Below the pieces are notes generated by a model, which had not been told where the DNA came from, searched no databases, and saw only the letters and a program-made list of their open reading frames with translations. Positions 13,186 to 26,300 of a DNA stretch of 64,000 nucleotides are shown here, piece by piece. Source of the DNA: Erythrocercus mccallii (Eukaryota; Chordata; Aves; Passeriformes; Dicruridae); the NCBI GenBank assembly GCA_013397435.1, contig VZRG01000290.1, forward strand, positions 242,742 to 306,741, in the 5' to 3' direction. Made by a program: the position numbers and the translations under genes. The first letter of the stretch is position 1; each line of letters begins with the position of its first letter.

Positions 13186-16100
13186 ATGTCTCCTTTTCTG
13201 TTGTTTTAAAAGAGTAGTTAACTGTCCACATCCAAAGGAAAAATCCCACTCAATTGATATCTTCAATATAAATTGTTCACATACAGCCAAAAGAGCAGGA
13301 ATACACCGTGGAAATTCAGGGGGAATGAGTGGAGAAATTGCAGCGAAGAGCCCTCCCATTTAGCTATGATTTACAGTAAAATCTATTCTATTTACCATAT
13401 CTGAGGAACTTAGAAGGGCTCAGGAATATTTTTTGTTTGCTTTTCTGTACAAACCATCATTCTATGCTGACAAATGTACTAAAGAAAAGCATTAAAACCT
13501 GTTTGTCTCCTTTGCAGTGTTTCTTCAAATTCTTTCAAAAAGTCCAGGATGGTGTTGCAGTTTCTACTATTGGTATCCACATACTCCTTAAAATTGGCAG
13601 GGTTGTGGGTTTTTTTCCTTTTTTGTTGTTGTTGTTGTTGAGGTTTTTTTGAAGAGCATGTTTTCAATGAGATTAAATATCAGAAGCTCTGAAGACAGTT
13701 TTTGAAAACTCTTGTTCCAAGGAAGGGGTTCTGTTCACTAGTGATCCACTGTGTCATTTAGATTTTGCTTTTCTAGCTTATATTTCTCAGCAAGGTGATT
13801 AGAGATTGTGAACAGGATTTGTCTTCCCTGTTCCCATGTCATACAGAAATTTTGGTACGTGTACATAAATGCATAAAAAACCCAAATAAAATTTATATGC
13901 TATGGTTTCGTTTTGTATACATATAAGAGTTAAGGTAGAGAGTCATGCACTTGTATGACACCATTATCTATAATGGCTTATCTTGGTTATCTGCCATGGT
14001 TTAACTGTCTTATTGGTTTAGAATATTCCCCACCATAGCTTGATACCAAATTTGTGTTTGCATAATGTTTTAATTGAAGCTACTGCTGAAATATATGAGC
14101 TCTGCATTTTGTAATATATCAAATACAACATGCCTGTTTTGAATACTTTGCATAAGAAAAAAAGGTGTATACTCTGAGTTAATTTCCACAAAATATACAG
14201 AGTATGAAACATACTATTATGACCCTTTTGGTCAGTTTGAAAAATGCTACTGTTTTCTTCAAAGTGCAATAACCTCAACTACATCTCTAAACCTTTGAAA
14301 GGTCTGTTAAAGAATAGAGGCATCAAGAAATTGCATTTATATTGCATGTTTAAATTTGTGTGCTACAGAGGCAATTGCAAATGGTTAAGTTGTTTTGCTT
14401 CTAGATTGTAAGAGTAATTTTAGCTTATTTTATGTATTGAAGCAACTGGAGATGATAACAAACAAAAATAGCAGTGGCTAACATTCACAGATTTGCACTA
14501 CCCAGCAAGACCTGATCAGAATAGAAACTGTGATAGATGTGAGGTCTCCTCTTCGCAAAAAAAATGGAGTTAGGACCTTTGGTAAACTATGTAAAGAAGA
14601 TATGCAGCAAAATTACCATGGTACAGTATATTCTGTAGAATATATAGCATGAATGAAGGAAGTGCTCACTTTTGGTAATTGTTTATCTAGGGAAAAGGTT
14701 TTGCATGAGGCACTTAATCAGTTTCCCCTATTAGATCAACCCTGCTAGATGTCAAATATTGCTAATCATTGTGAACAGAGAAGCAGTCATGCAGAGGGTA
14801 AGTTAAAATGGACAGTGACAGTGGATGTCTTCTGTGCACACTATGCCATGCTAGCAGTGACATTAAACTGTTAGGATAGCAATTGTGAGATTTGTACTGT
14901 AAACTGCCATTAGCCAGAGATTGGTTTCCTTATCCTCCTATGTATACACCCACTAGAAGTATAGCATCCTTAGGAGCCCTAGTAAGCACCTCTTGGGGGG
15001 GGGAATAGTTGTCAATCTATAGCAGAACTGAGTTTCTGTTCATGAGCTTGTTCCAGAACATGTGTGTTTGACAGAGACCACCAGCTTCTCCTGCATCCAT
15101 GTGATTAAGGAATCCAAGGTTCTTCTTCTGTTTTCACTGTTTTATAGAGGTAACTGATCTTCTCAAATACTGTCTTGCTCTGTTTCATGTACTACTTCAG
15201 AGACAAAAATAGTATTTAAAATGTTATGGTTTAGAATATGTTTGTGGGCAAGCAGGCAGATTTAAAGCCTCCTGGGTATGCTTGAGGGCACAGTTGGAGT
15301 GTTGTTTCCATGTTCGCTTTTTGGGAGCCTTTAAAACTAGGATTGCTGACATAAGACATTCATTCAAAGAAAATTCTCTTTCTGTTTGGCTCATCAAGAA
15401 TAAAATATGTGACATTAATAATGAAGTTCTGTAGAAATTCTATTCCTGGGCCTGTGAATCTGGTTATTGACAGCAAAAATTAGGGCAAAATAAGTTTTGA
15501 CTTTTTAAAGAACAGTTTCATCTGAGACTTAGATAAATCATCTAATTTTTACTGAAAAAAATCGTGTAGTTTGTTTACTCTTTCATTGATAATTTCATAT
15601 TATTTAGTACAGCTTGTAGGATAAAATAAAACATGCATGCCACATCACAGAGTGGCAAAATCTTTGAGCAAAGTTTGGTAGTTGACCAAATCCTTTATAA
15701 TAAGTTTTAAACCTCATCCCAAAGTAGTTATAGAGAGAGAATTATTAACTGTCTGCTTATCTCACCTTTTGGTCAAAAAGAAGAAAAAAATTGTGGGTCA
15801 GTGCTGAAGGCTGAATGCATGTGCTATTATTATCATGTACTTCACTAGCTGCACATAACAGAAAAAAGCGTAAAAAGCTGCATAATTCTCTATTTTGGGA
15901 AGGGGTGGGGAGGGAATGGAAGCTGGAGAGCAAATACCTGCAAAAAACATGAAGACTGGGAAATAGGTTTCAGAAGAAGAATGAACTTTCAGAAGACGAC
16001 TTCTATGCAGACTTCCCTTTGGTAGGATTTACAGATGAACACTGAATAGGAAGGCAAAATCAATCTGATTCCCAAAGAAATCCCTACATAAAAATTATCA

Positions 16101-19100
16101 TTTGTTCCGAAATGAAAAGGGAGAGGTTGCAGGGGAGGGGTGAGGAGGGAAGCACTGTTCTATTCCTATCAATATCTCAAAAATAGGCTTTTATTCTTGA
16201 TTGTACCTCATGTTGGTGTGAATAAAGAAAGCAAAAATCAAGTCAAAGATTTCAAGAAACAATCTACATCATTCAGCCTTCCTGTGACTAGGAACATGGG
16301 CAGAATATTAAGAAGAAAAATGCTGTCATTAATAAGATACAAGGAAGTACATGCATACAGAGTACTTCTACATTCACTGTCCAAACAGGTGGGTGTAAAG
16401 GCTTAAGCAGCATAAATGACCAAAGGATCTGTCCATAGATGTTGCTCAGGAAGCAGGGTACTGAGGGGTGGTGGGACTGATAAGTGTCAGTTTTCGAAGA
16501 TGTTACAGATAAATCAGCACTTTGAAAACAGACCTGCTAATAACAAACAGAGTGAAATGCCCAGCTGGATCTGTGGTGTCCCTAAGCTAATTGTTATGAA
16601 AAATCATATGCATTTTGAGCCTGGAAGAATGCATATGATGAAATGGCATAAATCACACTACAGCAAGCCACTAAAATCATCTGCTGTGAGCACAATTGGT
16701 GTTTGTTTATTAATGTGAATATAAGCTTCATTTGGTTCCTGTGTCTGACTCTAGACACTAAGGAAAAATAGTCTTAAGAAGGAAAAAACAAAAGAGCTTT
16801 TGGGATTAATTTCTTTGGAAGTACTTGGTTTGACAGCCTTAGGACCAGGAGCTATTTTGTAGCCACATAAACACCTCAGCAAAGCCTACAGTAGCATGCC
16901 CTGAGAGGGAGAAGATGGGAGTTGCCTTCTTTTTCTTCCTGATTATTCATGTACCAAGGCAAATTATCACTTTTTAAACAACATAGTCAACTGGAGAAAG
17001 ATTTTGAAGATGTTTTTGAGATGAGTTCTCAGAAATTTCTGAAGGTGTAAAACTACTGTTAAGAAACCTGGGCATTTTAGATTTTGGAATAAAAATTATG
17101 CAACCTTAAATGTGTTCCCTCTATATATTAGAAAAGGGATAGCCTTTTCCCCAGGGTAAACTCTTTTTATTTGCAAGCAGTTACTCTTATACTTGTTTAT
17201 GCTGCATATTTTAAATGCTCACTGTGAAATCTGTATCAGCAAGGAAATCATTTGGATTCACTGAACAGACACTAGTAATCCCACACTGCTTGGAATATTG
17301 CCATATCTTGCCAAAAATATTACAATTCACAAGATATACATAACTTAAGACTTTTTAAAGTAACAAATTGCTATTGTATCTTCTGGCAGAGAAGATCAGC
17401 CCTATTCTATTTCTATTGTTAATAGAAAATCTGGTGCATTTCTCAGGTTTCCTCAAGAGAGGCATTGATCTAGATTTAAGAGTTTGTAAGCGCTATAGTT
17501 TGCTCTGTTGGTACGTCACTTAATTTTCTTTGCACTCTTTTTCTTCAGTTCTCATATGAGAAAATTCTCCTAAGAAAAGCTGCCTGGGTATGGCTCTCTG
17601 CTGATATTGATACTTTTAATACTCTAAAAGGTGCTTTGCCTGCATTAGCACAGCTAATGACAGCTCAGGAACTTGACTTGCTTTCTGCTGCTTTCAACGG
17701 AAGTCTAAGACTTTCTCCAAACTGTCTCTTCTGTTTTCTTATATTTCTTATAAGAATGTGATTTAATTAATTAGGTTTTTTTTCTATTTAAATATCTACT
17801 AAAAAATTTAATTATCTACTATCTACGTTCAGAATAAGCCTAGTATTTTGTGTTTGTACTATGGAGTGCAGAGGGAGGCAAAAGAAGCATTTGCTTTGGA
17901 AAGAAAAAAGTCTGGCCATTGAAGGAGATTTGTCTGTTTCATACTTTTTTCATGAGCCCTGCTCAAATGAAGAGAAATAGATCCAAAAAGCCATTAATAA
18001 TCATTCTGTGGGCTTTACAGCATCCCAGACAAGATGGTGAGGAAAGACATGCAGTGTAAGTAACTCAGAGTTGTTTAGATGTATTTGTTGAGCATTCATA
18101 TGCAAGAGAAATTAAAAGACATACTGTAGTAGGAGCTTAATTTTATTTTGTGTAGTTGTTGGTGAATAAAATTCTCATGGGAAATATTTTATTTCTCTTC
18201 CTAATGGAGAAAAGAATCATATTTTGTGGCCACTAAAAAGGAGGTTTAGATAGAGATTTCGTACTGAAAGGAGGCAGAAAATGTATGCATAAAACAATGT
18301 TTTGTATAGATGTATATGTAAGCTTCAATTTTTCAGCTTAAGGAAGAATAGGAAGGAAAACCAGCATGGTCAGTAATATTCAAGTCATTCATTTAACACA
18401 TTTAGGGGATAAACTTTACTTAAGACCAAGGAAGACGTAGCATATAGTTAAAATATATTGATTTCCTTTAGCCCTACTATATTGATATCTGATATGTCTG
18501 TTTAAATAACCTCTTATATATGTACCTATTGTACTTATTACATATGTTGTACAGAAATTCAAAACCAAAATTTTTGTGATCAGTGTTTATCACACCTCAT
18601 GATGAAATAAAGTGTGCTTTAATGCATATTAATCTTATACTTCACTATTAACCCGTATACGTATATGAGTTTCAAACATATTAAGATATTAATATGGTAG
18701 GAAGACTTCAATGAGATTTATCTGTCAGTTAGAGTTTTTTGAATTTGCTTTATCATGGCATGGACTGGCTCTACAAAAAGTATAAAAATTCTGCCTAGAT
18801 ACCATTGGATTGCTTAAGAATGTCAGAGCATCCATTGCCACTACAGACCGTTAATTTTAGGGTCTATCAGTGGGTTGCAGGGAAACTTTGGACTTAAGCA
18901 GTATTTTAGTAATAAAATATACTTCCCCTGATCTTTTTACCATCTCAGGACTATGATATGAACTAGCAGAGGCTCTTAAAAGTCTCACTCCATATTCATT
19001 TAGATGAGGAACATGATGGTCTCAATTGGGAGATTGAGGTAGTTCATTTTACTTAGGCTATGTAGAAAGATAAAGTGCTGAAAATGTAGAAGGAATTAGA

Positions 19101-19886
19101 AAAGAAAAATGAATGCATATCAGAGGTAGTTTCTGCTGTTTATATTTGGAAAATATCTTCATGGACATAACTGAAGTTTATACTGTAATTTGTCTCTGCT
19201 GCTGATAAGAGCAGCAATGTGATATTAAAAAGAAGGGAACATGAAATTTTTTTCCTTCATTTTTATTTCAAAGTTTTATTATACAGTCCTTGGTAAGGTA
19301 TAACAGAAAGGACTATCTTCTTTCTTAATGCTGCCAATAGCAAATAAATATAGTTTGCGATATTTGTCATTATCCTTTTAGAATGAAAAACAAATTAAAC
19401 TATTGAGCATGTAAAAGTAACATCTGAAAACTAAATATAATTTTATCACAAATTGTTTGAAAGGAGGAAGAATGAGTGGTGAGTGGCTTCATCCAGAAAG
19501 CCTGTGACTTAGACTAAAACAAAAAAGAAACCCCTGCTTCCCAAAACAAATGGACACATCTTTTATTTTGCTATGCCTGAAACTGCTGTCCAGAAGGCAG
19601 TGTGGTGACTTCTGCTCTTAGCCGTGATCATGGCATCAAAAAGTGTCATTGTGAGAAACTGGAAAAGCACACAAATTCTATCAATGACTGAGTGGACACA
19701 CACAATACAGAATGTGCTTGTTACAGAAAAAACGTTTGACACATTATTTGTAAGATAAATGCAACCACAAGGTTGCCACCTGGTACCCTGTTTTAGTTTT
19801 ATCTTTTTTTTCTTTTTTGTCATGTCTTCAGATGCTGTATAGCTTCCAGTCATCTAAATTTGAACAGCTTTAAACACTGAAAGGGG
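13186..19886. other. AT-rich unique DNA without a recognisable gene
   Basis: Nothing coding was recognised. It includes a (TTG)6 run at 13623-13640 and a run of nine G at 14995-15003. The ORFs at about 16140-16718 and elsewhere have no family resemblance and occur at the frequency expected by chance. Confidence 0.55.
13623..13640. repeat. (TTG)6 microsatellite
   Basis: Six perfect trinucleotide copies lie between T-rich runs. Confidence 0.9.
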
Positions 19887-19965
19887 TATATATATATATC
19901 TATATCTATATCATCTATATCTATATCTATATCTATATCTATATCTATATCTATATCTATCTATA
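19887..19965. repeat. (TA)n followed by (CTATAT)n microsatellite
   Basis: A short TA run at 19887-19899 passes into a hexamer array with seven perfect CTATAT copies at 19915-19956 and imperfect copies on both sides. It is probably length-variable. Confidence 0.97.
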
Positions 19966-21960
19966 AACATACATAAGCTAACACACATGAAGAACTGAGC
20001 TGTAAGTATACAGCTAAGACAGTGGCTTGTGGGCTGCACTAGGGTTGTCTAGCACTCTTATTCATTTATTATTGGAGAGTGTGCTGTAACAACAACTTCA
20101 TTTACAAAGAGTAACATATCAGGGACAGATAGGGGTAGTACTGATAATAGTTGCCAGATATTTCATTTACAATATTAAGCCACAGTATAAATTGTGCATG
20201 AATTCCAGGAAAAGGGGTTTAGAACCACCTAAGAAAACCCAAGGGTTTTGAAATGGCATTTTTTAGGTACTCGTTGTGCTAATATTTGTCTTTTATTTGT
20301 GCTGTACAACCAGAACATTTTTAGGTGTTACCTGATATCTTGTTCCTTTCATCATTCCTGTATTGAACATTCAGTCCAAAATGATATATATGCTTGCAGT
20401 ACTGGAGTTTTATGTTAATTACCTAAGTCAGATGTTAATTTTTTTAGACTGGATTGTAAAATGTGCCTTTCTGAAGACTAAGAGTGTAACAAAATGCTGG
20501 AAGCAATCAAATTCCTATTAGAAATGGTTTTCACTGCATCTCCACAACTTATGGTCTGACACGATTTTGTTCTGTAACAGACAGATGTATCTTTTTTACT
20601 AGTCATGCATCTGAGGTGTCAGTACATTAAAAACTTATGTCCCAGAAAAGTGTTGGATGAAGGCACTTGTCATTCACTCACTGGTGAAAGTTTTTCTGTA
20701 GATTAAAGCAGTGTTTAAGTAGCATTTCTGGAACCCTCCAGTCACATATAATATAGGAGAGGGAAATACTGAGGTCTACTTTCTCTGCTGCCGTTGCTCT
20801 AGTTACTAGTAAAAACAAAGTTATTATAGCATGCTCAAAGTGCTCAGAACATTTTTTCAGTTTATAAAAATGCATGAAAATATGTTTTCCAGTGTATGGG
20901 GAGTCCTTAAAGAAAGCATTAGTGTATTAAGTGAATAATCTTTATCTGCCTTATTGTACAGAACTGCATTGCATGGAAATTGTAGAGGAGCGTACACAGA
21001 ACATAAATGAGACAGATTGGGGCCTTCAGTCCTATTTGCAGGACATCACAAGTATGAATTATGTATGGTATGGAAAATTGATTAACACAACTTTGTCACT
21101 GTGCTCAGCTTCTAGATGGAAGATGAATTGGACAGAGTTTGATATTATTTGATATGTTTAGTAGAATGAGGTGAATAGAAATACCAAAGGAAGCACTATC
21201 CACTGAGTGTATTGGATCATATCCTTTGCATTTTGATTCTGGACATCCTACCTGTAATATCGTCAAATATGGTCTTGATGGTCCTATTCAATTTATTCTT
21301 GCTTCCTATTGTTCTACACTCTTGGGAGGGTCGTGAAATTCCCTTGGTGGACAAGACACAGTTTAACTTGTTAGATTTCTGACAGGGAAGAAGGATGCCT
21401 TTGGAGGGGTTTCTCCAAGGAATTTTCCTATCTTGTTAAAACTGATCTTGCAGAAATGTTATTCTGTCTAAAGAGAAGGAAAGATTCTGACTGACTTGGC
21501 TGATATTTTATTTCCAAATTGATCCATTCAAGAGAATATGATTACTAAAGATTCCTTTCAGAGTCAAATACCAGTCATTGTAGATTACAGCATGGGAATG
21601 TGGCCTGTGTCCTTAATATTTTGTCCTTTTGCTAGAAAGAAGGGAAAGGCCATAAAAATGGCAAATTTGATCACACAGTTATATTTCTCATGGGAAATTC
21701 CACAGATAATAATATCCAAGTGGTGAAACTAATTTCACTTCTTCCTACCCAAATGTTAGGCATTTGACTCAGATGTGATGTTCTTTGTCATATTTTGGTG
21801 AATAATGTGACTTACTACTTCTTAAATAGATACATAGTCTGCCTTCAGGGCTATATTTAACTCACATCAGGTATTATGTAAGTGATTCCAAAAGCAGTGA
21901 AACAAAAACTATCAGAAAAAAAATGCAGAAACCTGATCTGCTGCTCAGTTGTTTGCTGGT

Positions 21961-21982
21961 TATTTATTTATTTATTTATTTC
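21961..21982. repeat. (TATT)5 microsatellite
   Basis: Five tandem tetranucleotide copies. Confidence 0.93.
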
Positions 21983-22979
21983 CATATTCATGCACTATTT
22001 TTTTTTCTGTAGTCAGATGTAAGAGAGCTATTTCTTCCATAGAAAAGCAGTGGAAGCTGAAACACACTGTGGGAGAAGGGAGTTCTAGCCATCACTCTTA
22101 TCACTCAGTTGCTCTCTGACCTGAGGAACCCCCGTTCTGTGCCTTTAATCTGCTGAATGAAACCCCTTTAACAGCAGATGACAGCTGTTGTGCACTTCAT
22201 GTCTGCACTTACACAGCAAGAAATGCCTCATTTCCACTGCAGCTGTATGATCTGGTTATGGGCTTATTAAACAATATACAAAAAAGTGAAACAAACAAAA
22301 AAAAAAAGTTCAAAAATCCTCTGAATGAACTGGCAAGAACTGATTACATTATCAAACAGAAGTGTTCATGGAAACCAAATTTAACTGTACTGGGAAATTC
22401 CATCAGAAAATTAAGCGATCTCTGAAAAGTTAAAACTGGACTTAATCTCAGGTGAGCTAGTCAGGTGTTTAGGCAGTAGGTCATTAGAGTTGTCCAATGA
22501 TTAGAGATCAACATGTTGTGATATCACCCTGGGAAATAGAGCAGAACATGCAGCTTTGGAAGTAACAGTTTATTCCTAAATTTGTTGATATTTTCCTTTA
22601 AATAAATGGGTTTGAAATAGCACGATAGTTTCAGGACAGATGTAACTTTTCATTCCTCCCATGTTTCATGGACATAAATATAACCCTGCATGTCAGCTCA
22701 AATGGAAGTTCATTTTTCAGTAATACTGATTTATTCAAAACACAAATTTCTGGAGGCACACTGAAACTCTGCAAAATTTGGGATATTTCCATTAGTAAAC
22801 AAAGAGACTCGAATACTGAAGTTTCTGGACTCTTGATGTTGACATTTGCTGGTATTGCTGGTGCAAACCTTTTTCAAGCATTATCTTTTTTTACAGGTGT
22901 GTCAAATATCTGTCTAACAGATCTTAGTAGATTTAAACAGGAAAGCACAGGCACCTGGGATAGAATAGGTCACCATCAT

Positions 22980-23340
22980 CCTTTTAAGTGTGCAACTGCC
23001 ATTCTCAACCTTTTAATCTATGATTAGTCATCTAATTGTGCGTCCAAATTTAGTTGGTGCACTTTGCATGCATAATTAATTGATTTCCTGAAGATCTCTC
23101 CTAATTTTTAATTACTGCTGAAGCTAGCGTTAAATATGGAATGAGCCAGTCTGTGCACCAATTTCCTTAGAAACTGGATGCAGACAGCTTGTGACAGGCA
23201 TGAGTATTCGTGGAATACAGAAACTGGCTGCTGTCTAAGCTGGGATATGTGAACTTGACCATAGGTTCAGGTTAATTCACTTACTGTCTGACTGAAGCAA
23301 AGTCATTCAGTCTTAATTGGTAACAGAGGTGTTGCTGAAA
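22980..23340. promoter_or_regulatory. Candidate non-coding regulatory element with POU/homeodomain-like words
   Basis: Balanced composition with few homopolymers is combined with a compact cluster of TTTGCAT, GCATAATTAATTG and TTTTTAATTA words at about 23063-23120 and more TTAATT words near 23270-23320. These are core words for POU and homeodomain factors. The call rests on words and texture only; such AT-rich words are also frequent by chance here. Confidence 0.2.
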
Positions 23341-26300
23341 TACTGGCATAGAAGAAAACTTATTACATTTGAAGGAACTCTTCTGAAGTTTGTGCCGTTT
23401 ACACCTGTAATTATATGAAAATGTAAATGCATAATACCGAGTGATAGAAACCCTTATCCAACCTGATTTTTGGTGCTGAAATCAGAAACTGTATGACAGT
23501 CTATCTGTCTTACTGTGGTGTATATTTCCATAATTCATTAATTAGATTAAAATCTCTGAATGCAACAATTATTGGAGTAGCAACACCACTGAGACAAAAA
23601 GGAGCTTTTGCCAAGTAAGGACTTAGGGGTTTGGCCTACATCTTTTCTCTAATCCATGCTTCTTTGAGAATATGAAGAATTTTTCATTTAGGTGTATATT
23701 CTAAACCTCCACAGTTCAGTTACCATACACTGAAAACAGTACTAACACTAAACTAATGCTCTCGGTGAAATAACATTTCATTTTGCTAACAAAACGCTCA
23801 CAAATTTGTTGAATATGATCCTATTAGCAACACCATATTTCATTCCCTTCTTCATCATCTAACAACAAATGGCTTTAGTACTAGCTTTGCTGCTGGGTTC
23901 CAATTTTTATCTTAAGTCTCTGTTTTGCTTCTATAGAGCAAATCTTTCCAAACCAAAAATGGAGGTCCTAGATTTATTTTCCTTTTGTTCTTCTTTGCCT
24001 AGTTAAGTTAAACTCTTAGTGAATAAATTACCTTGAATATGCTCCAGTAGCCTTTTCACAAGCAAAAGGGTCATGTTGGTCAAACAGGAAAACACAGGAG
24101 ATATTTTTTACTTGTATTTACTTGCATGTTTACTTGAATTTCTGTAACATCCAAAAGCACTTCAAAAAGTTCAACTGCATTAAACCTCCTGCATTGTAAA
24201 GGACGCATTTTCAAATTCCAAGAAAGAAAAATATGGAGAAGGAACAACTAGTCCCATCAGCTACAGGAGAGCAGTAGGTAAAGTTTAATACCTGTGATTA
24301 CCAAGCGATTTATGTATATTCTATATTCCCAAGACTGTACTGGGACTTTTCTGTTAGGCATTTTCTCAGTATAATAAAACATTCATTTTATTTTATTGCC
24401 ACTGTGGTGACAGATGTGATCAGTAGGGTCATAAAGGGGCTAGAAAAATTTGTGTGCAGCAGATCAATAAACAGACATGGAAAGGACCAGCCTGCAGTGA
24501 CCTATCTAGATGTCAAATACAACAGATAGAAATTTTGGGTAAGTACAAAGCCAGTGAAACTCAGGAAGTGACCAAGGTCATATGTTTATATGGGGTTTCC
24601 TCTTGCTTTTGTCAAACATGTCATAAATATTTGGCCACAGAGACTATTGGAATGACGCAGTAAGGCATTTCCTGATTTTATGTATAACTTCTTCCTGTTA
24701 ATATGCCCAACATCTATTCTTCTGTCTTAAGTAAGAAAATATGATCCAGGTATTACATAAGGTAATTAAATGAATTTTCTTTATTTCTCCTTTCATGACT
24801 GCACTACATATGCTTGTTACTTAAAATTATCAAATATTCATTGATTTCTTTTTGTTAAAGAAACTGCAAAAATTGTTCAAACAAAAAGTTCCGTTAAGAC
24901 TGCAGGTTTTGTTTGTAGTAGTTTTTGGGTTTTATACTACATCAGGTCTTTGGCTGAAAGAAAATCAATAGTTTTAAATTGAAAAGTGATTCTGTTTTTT
25001 AGATGAATGCACCATCTTAATGCAAAATTATTTTCTTTTCATGGAGATGTAGCCAGTAAATATTTCCTTACACTTATCTCTTGTGCTGGTATACACTCCT
25101 TTCACTCAGCACCTTATTGTACACTCTTCTGTCTTTAAAGAAAGTTAAATCTATTCACATTTAATTATATTCTTGTAATAAAAGCTAAACTTTAAAAGAA
25201 ATTGAAAGTTCCTTTGAGGAACTTTTAACTTCTTCAAACAATAAAATCTCCTTTGTACTCCCATGGAGCCTCAAAACTGCACCCACAAATAATACACTCT
25301 TCAGTAATTCAACCCTTATTGAGTGCACATTATTACACCTTCCTTCTTGATCTGTGTTTTGCTGATTATTTATTGTATTCAGCTACCATATTTATGCATT
25401 CATTTATAATTTAGAAGAAAACATATGGAGGGTATTATGTGTCCTCATAACTCTATTGATGAAATACATACCACATAAAATAAAGCAGTATCTTGTACTG
25501 ACAATCATCAGTCTTATATTACAGTCAAGAATATTTACTGTGTTATTAAGACCTGCAGTGCAATTCTAACTGATGTAAGACTGTTAACATATCTAGAGGA
25601 TATAATAATAGTAACTTCATCTGCAGAGTGTGAGAGTTTTTCCACATGTAAAAAAATACAGCTATGCTAATTTCATCATTGGCTTTGGAAGTTTGACTTT
25701 AACTGTGTGAGAATAGGGACTTGTCCGGATGTTTTATGCAACAGTGGGAGTTTGTGGTACAGACAATAAAGTTTATCTTGCTGCCTTGTCTAAGCTGCTC
25801 TCTTAAATTCCAGACAAATTCTGGTGTCATTTTTCACATGAAATACCTTCTACACTCAGTAGCATGTGAAATTTAAGTTGACGGGTTTATTTAGGTTTCC
25901 ACTTAGTGCAATTATGAGATTTGGGATATCTCTAAAATGACCAAAAAAGAGATACGGGACCATACTTGTGCATAGCTATCATTGCTCCAATTCTCATGTA
26001 CTTAACCCTTGTTCTGAGTTTACAGAGAATCCTTCTGGACTGAGACCATGTCTGACTAGTATTTCACCAAACAGTGTAAAAGTATGGAAATGCAATCTCT
26101 TTTAAGAGGCTTTCAGAGATTTAGCAATATTTTTAGTTAAAGTTTTCTTTATAGTGTCTTCTAATTTCTGTTTCTAGCACATAAATTTATTACTGTAACA
26201 TCATGAAATTGTTACTGAAGGACAGTTTCAGAAACTAATTGCAAGATTTTCTTAAGAACTGCTGCTGGTTACACAACTCCAATTCTGCTAAATTGAAGAT

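Noticed and set aside
22668..23027. 119-codon plus-strand ORF
   Set aside because: No recognised domain, no Kozak or splice support; one ORF of this length is expected by chance in a window this size.
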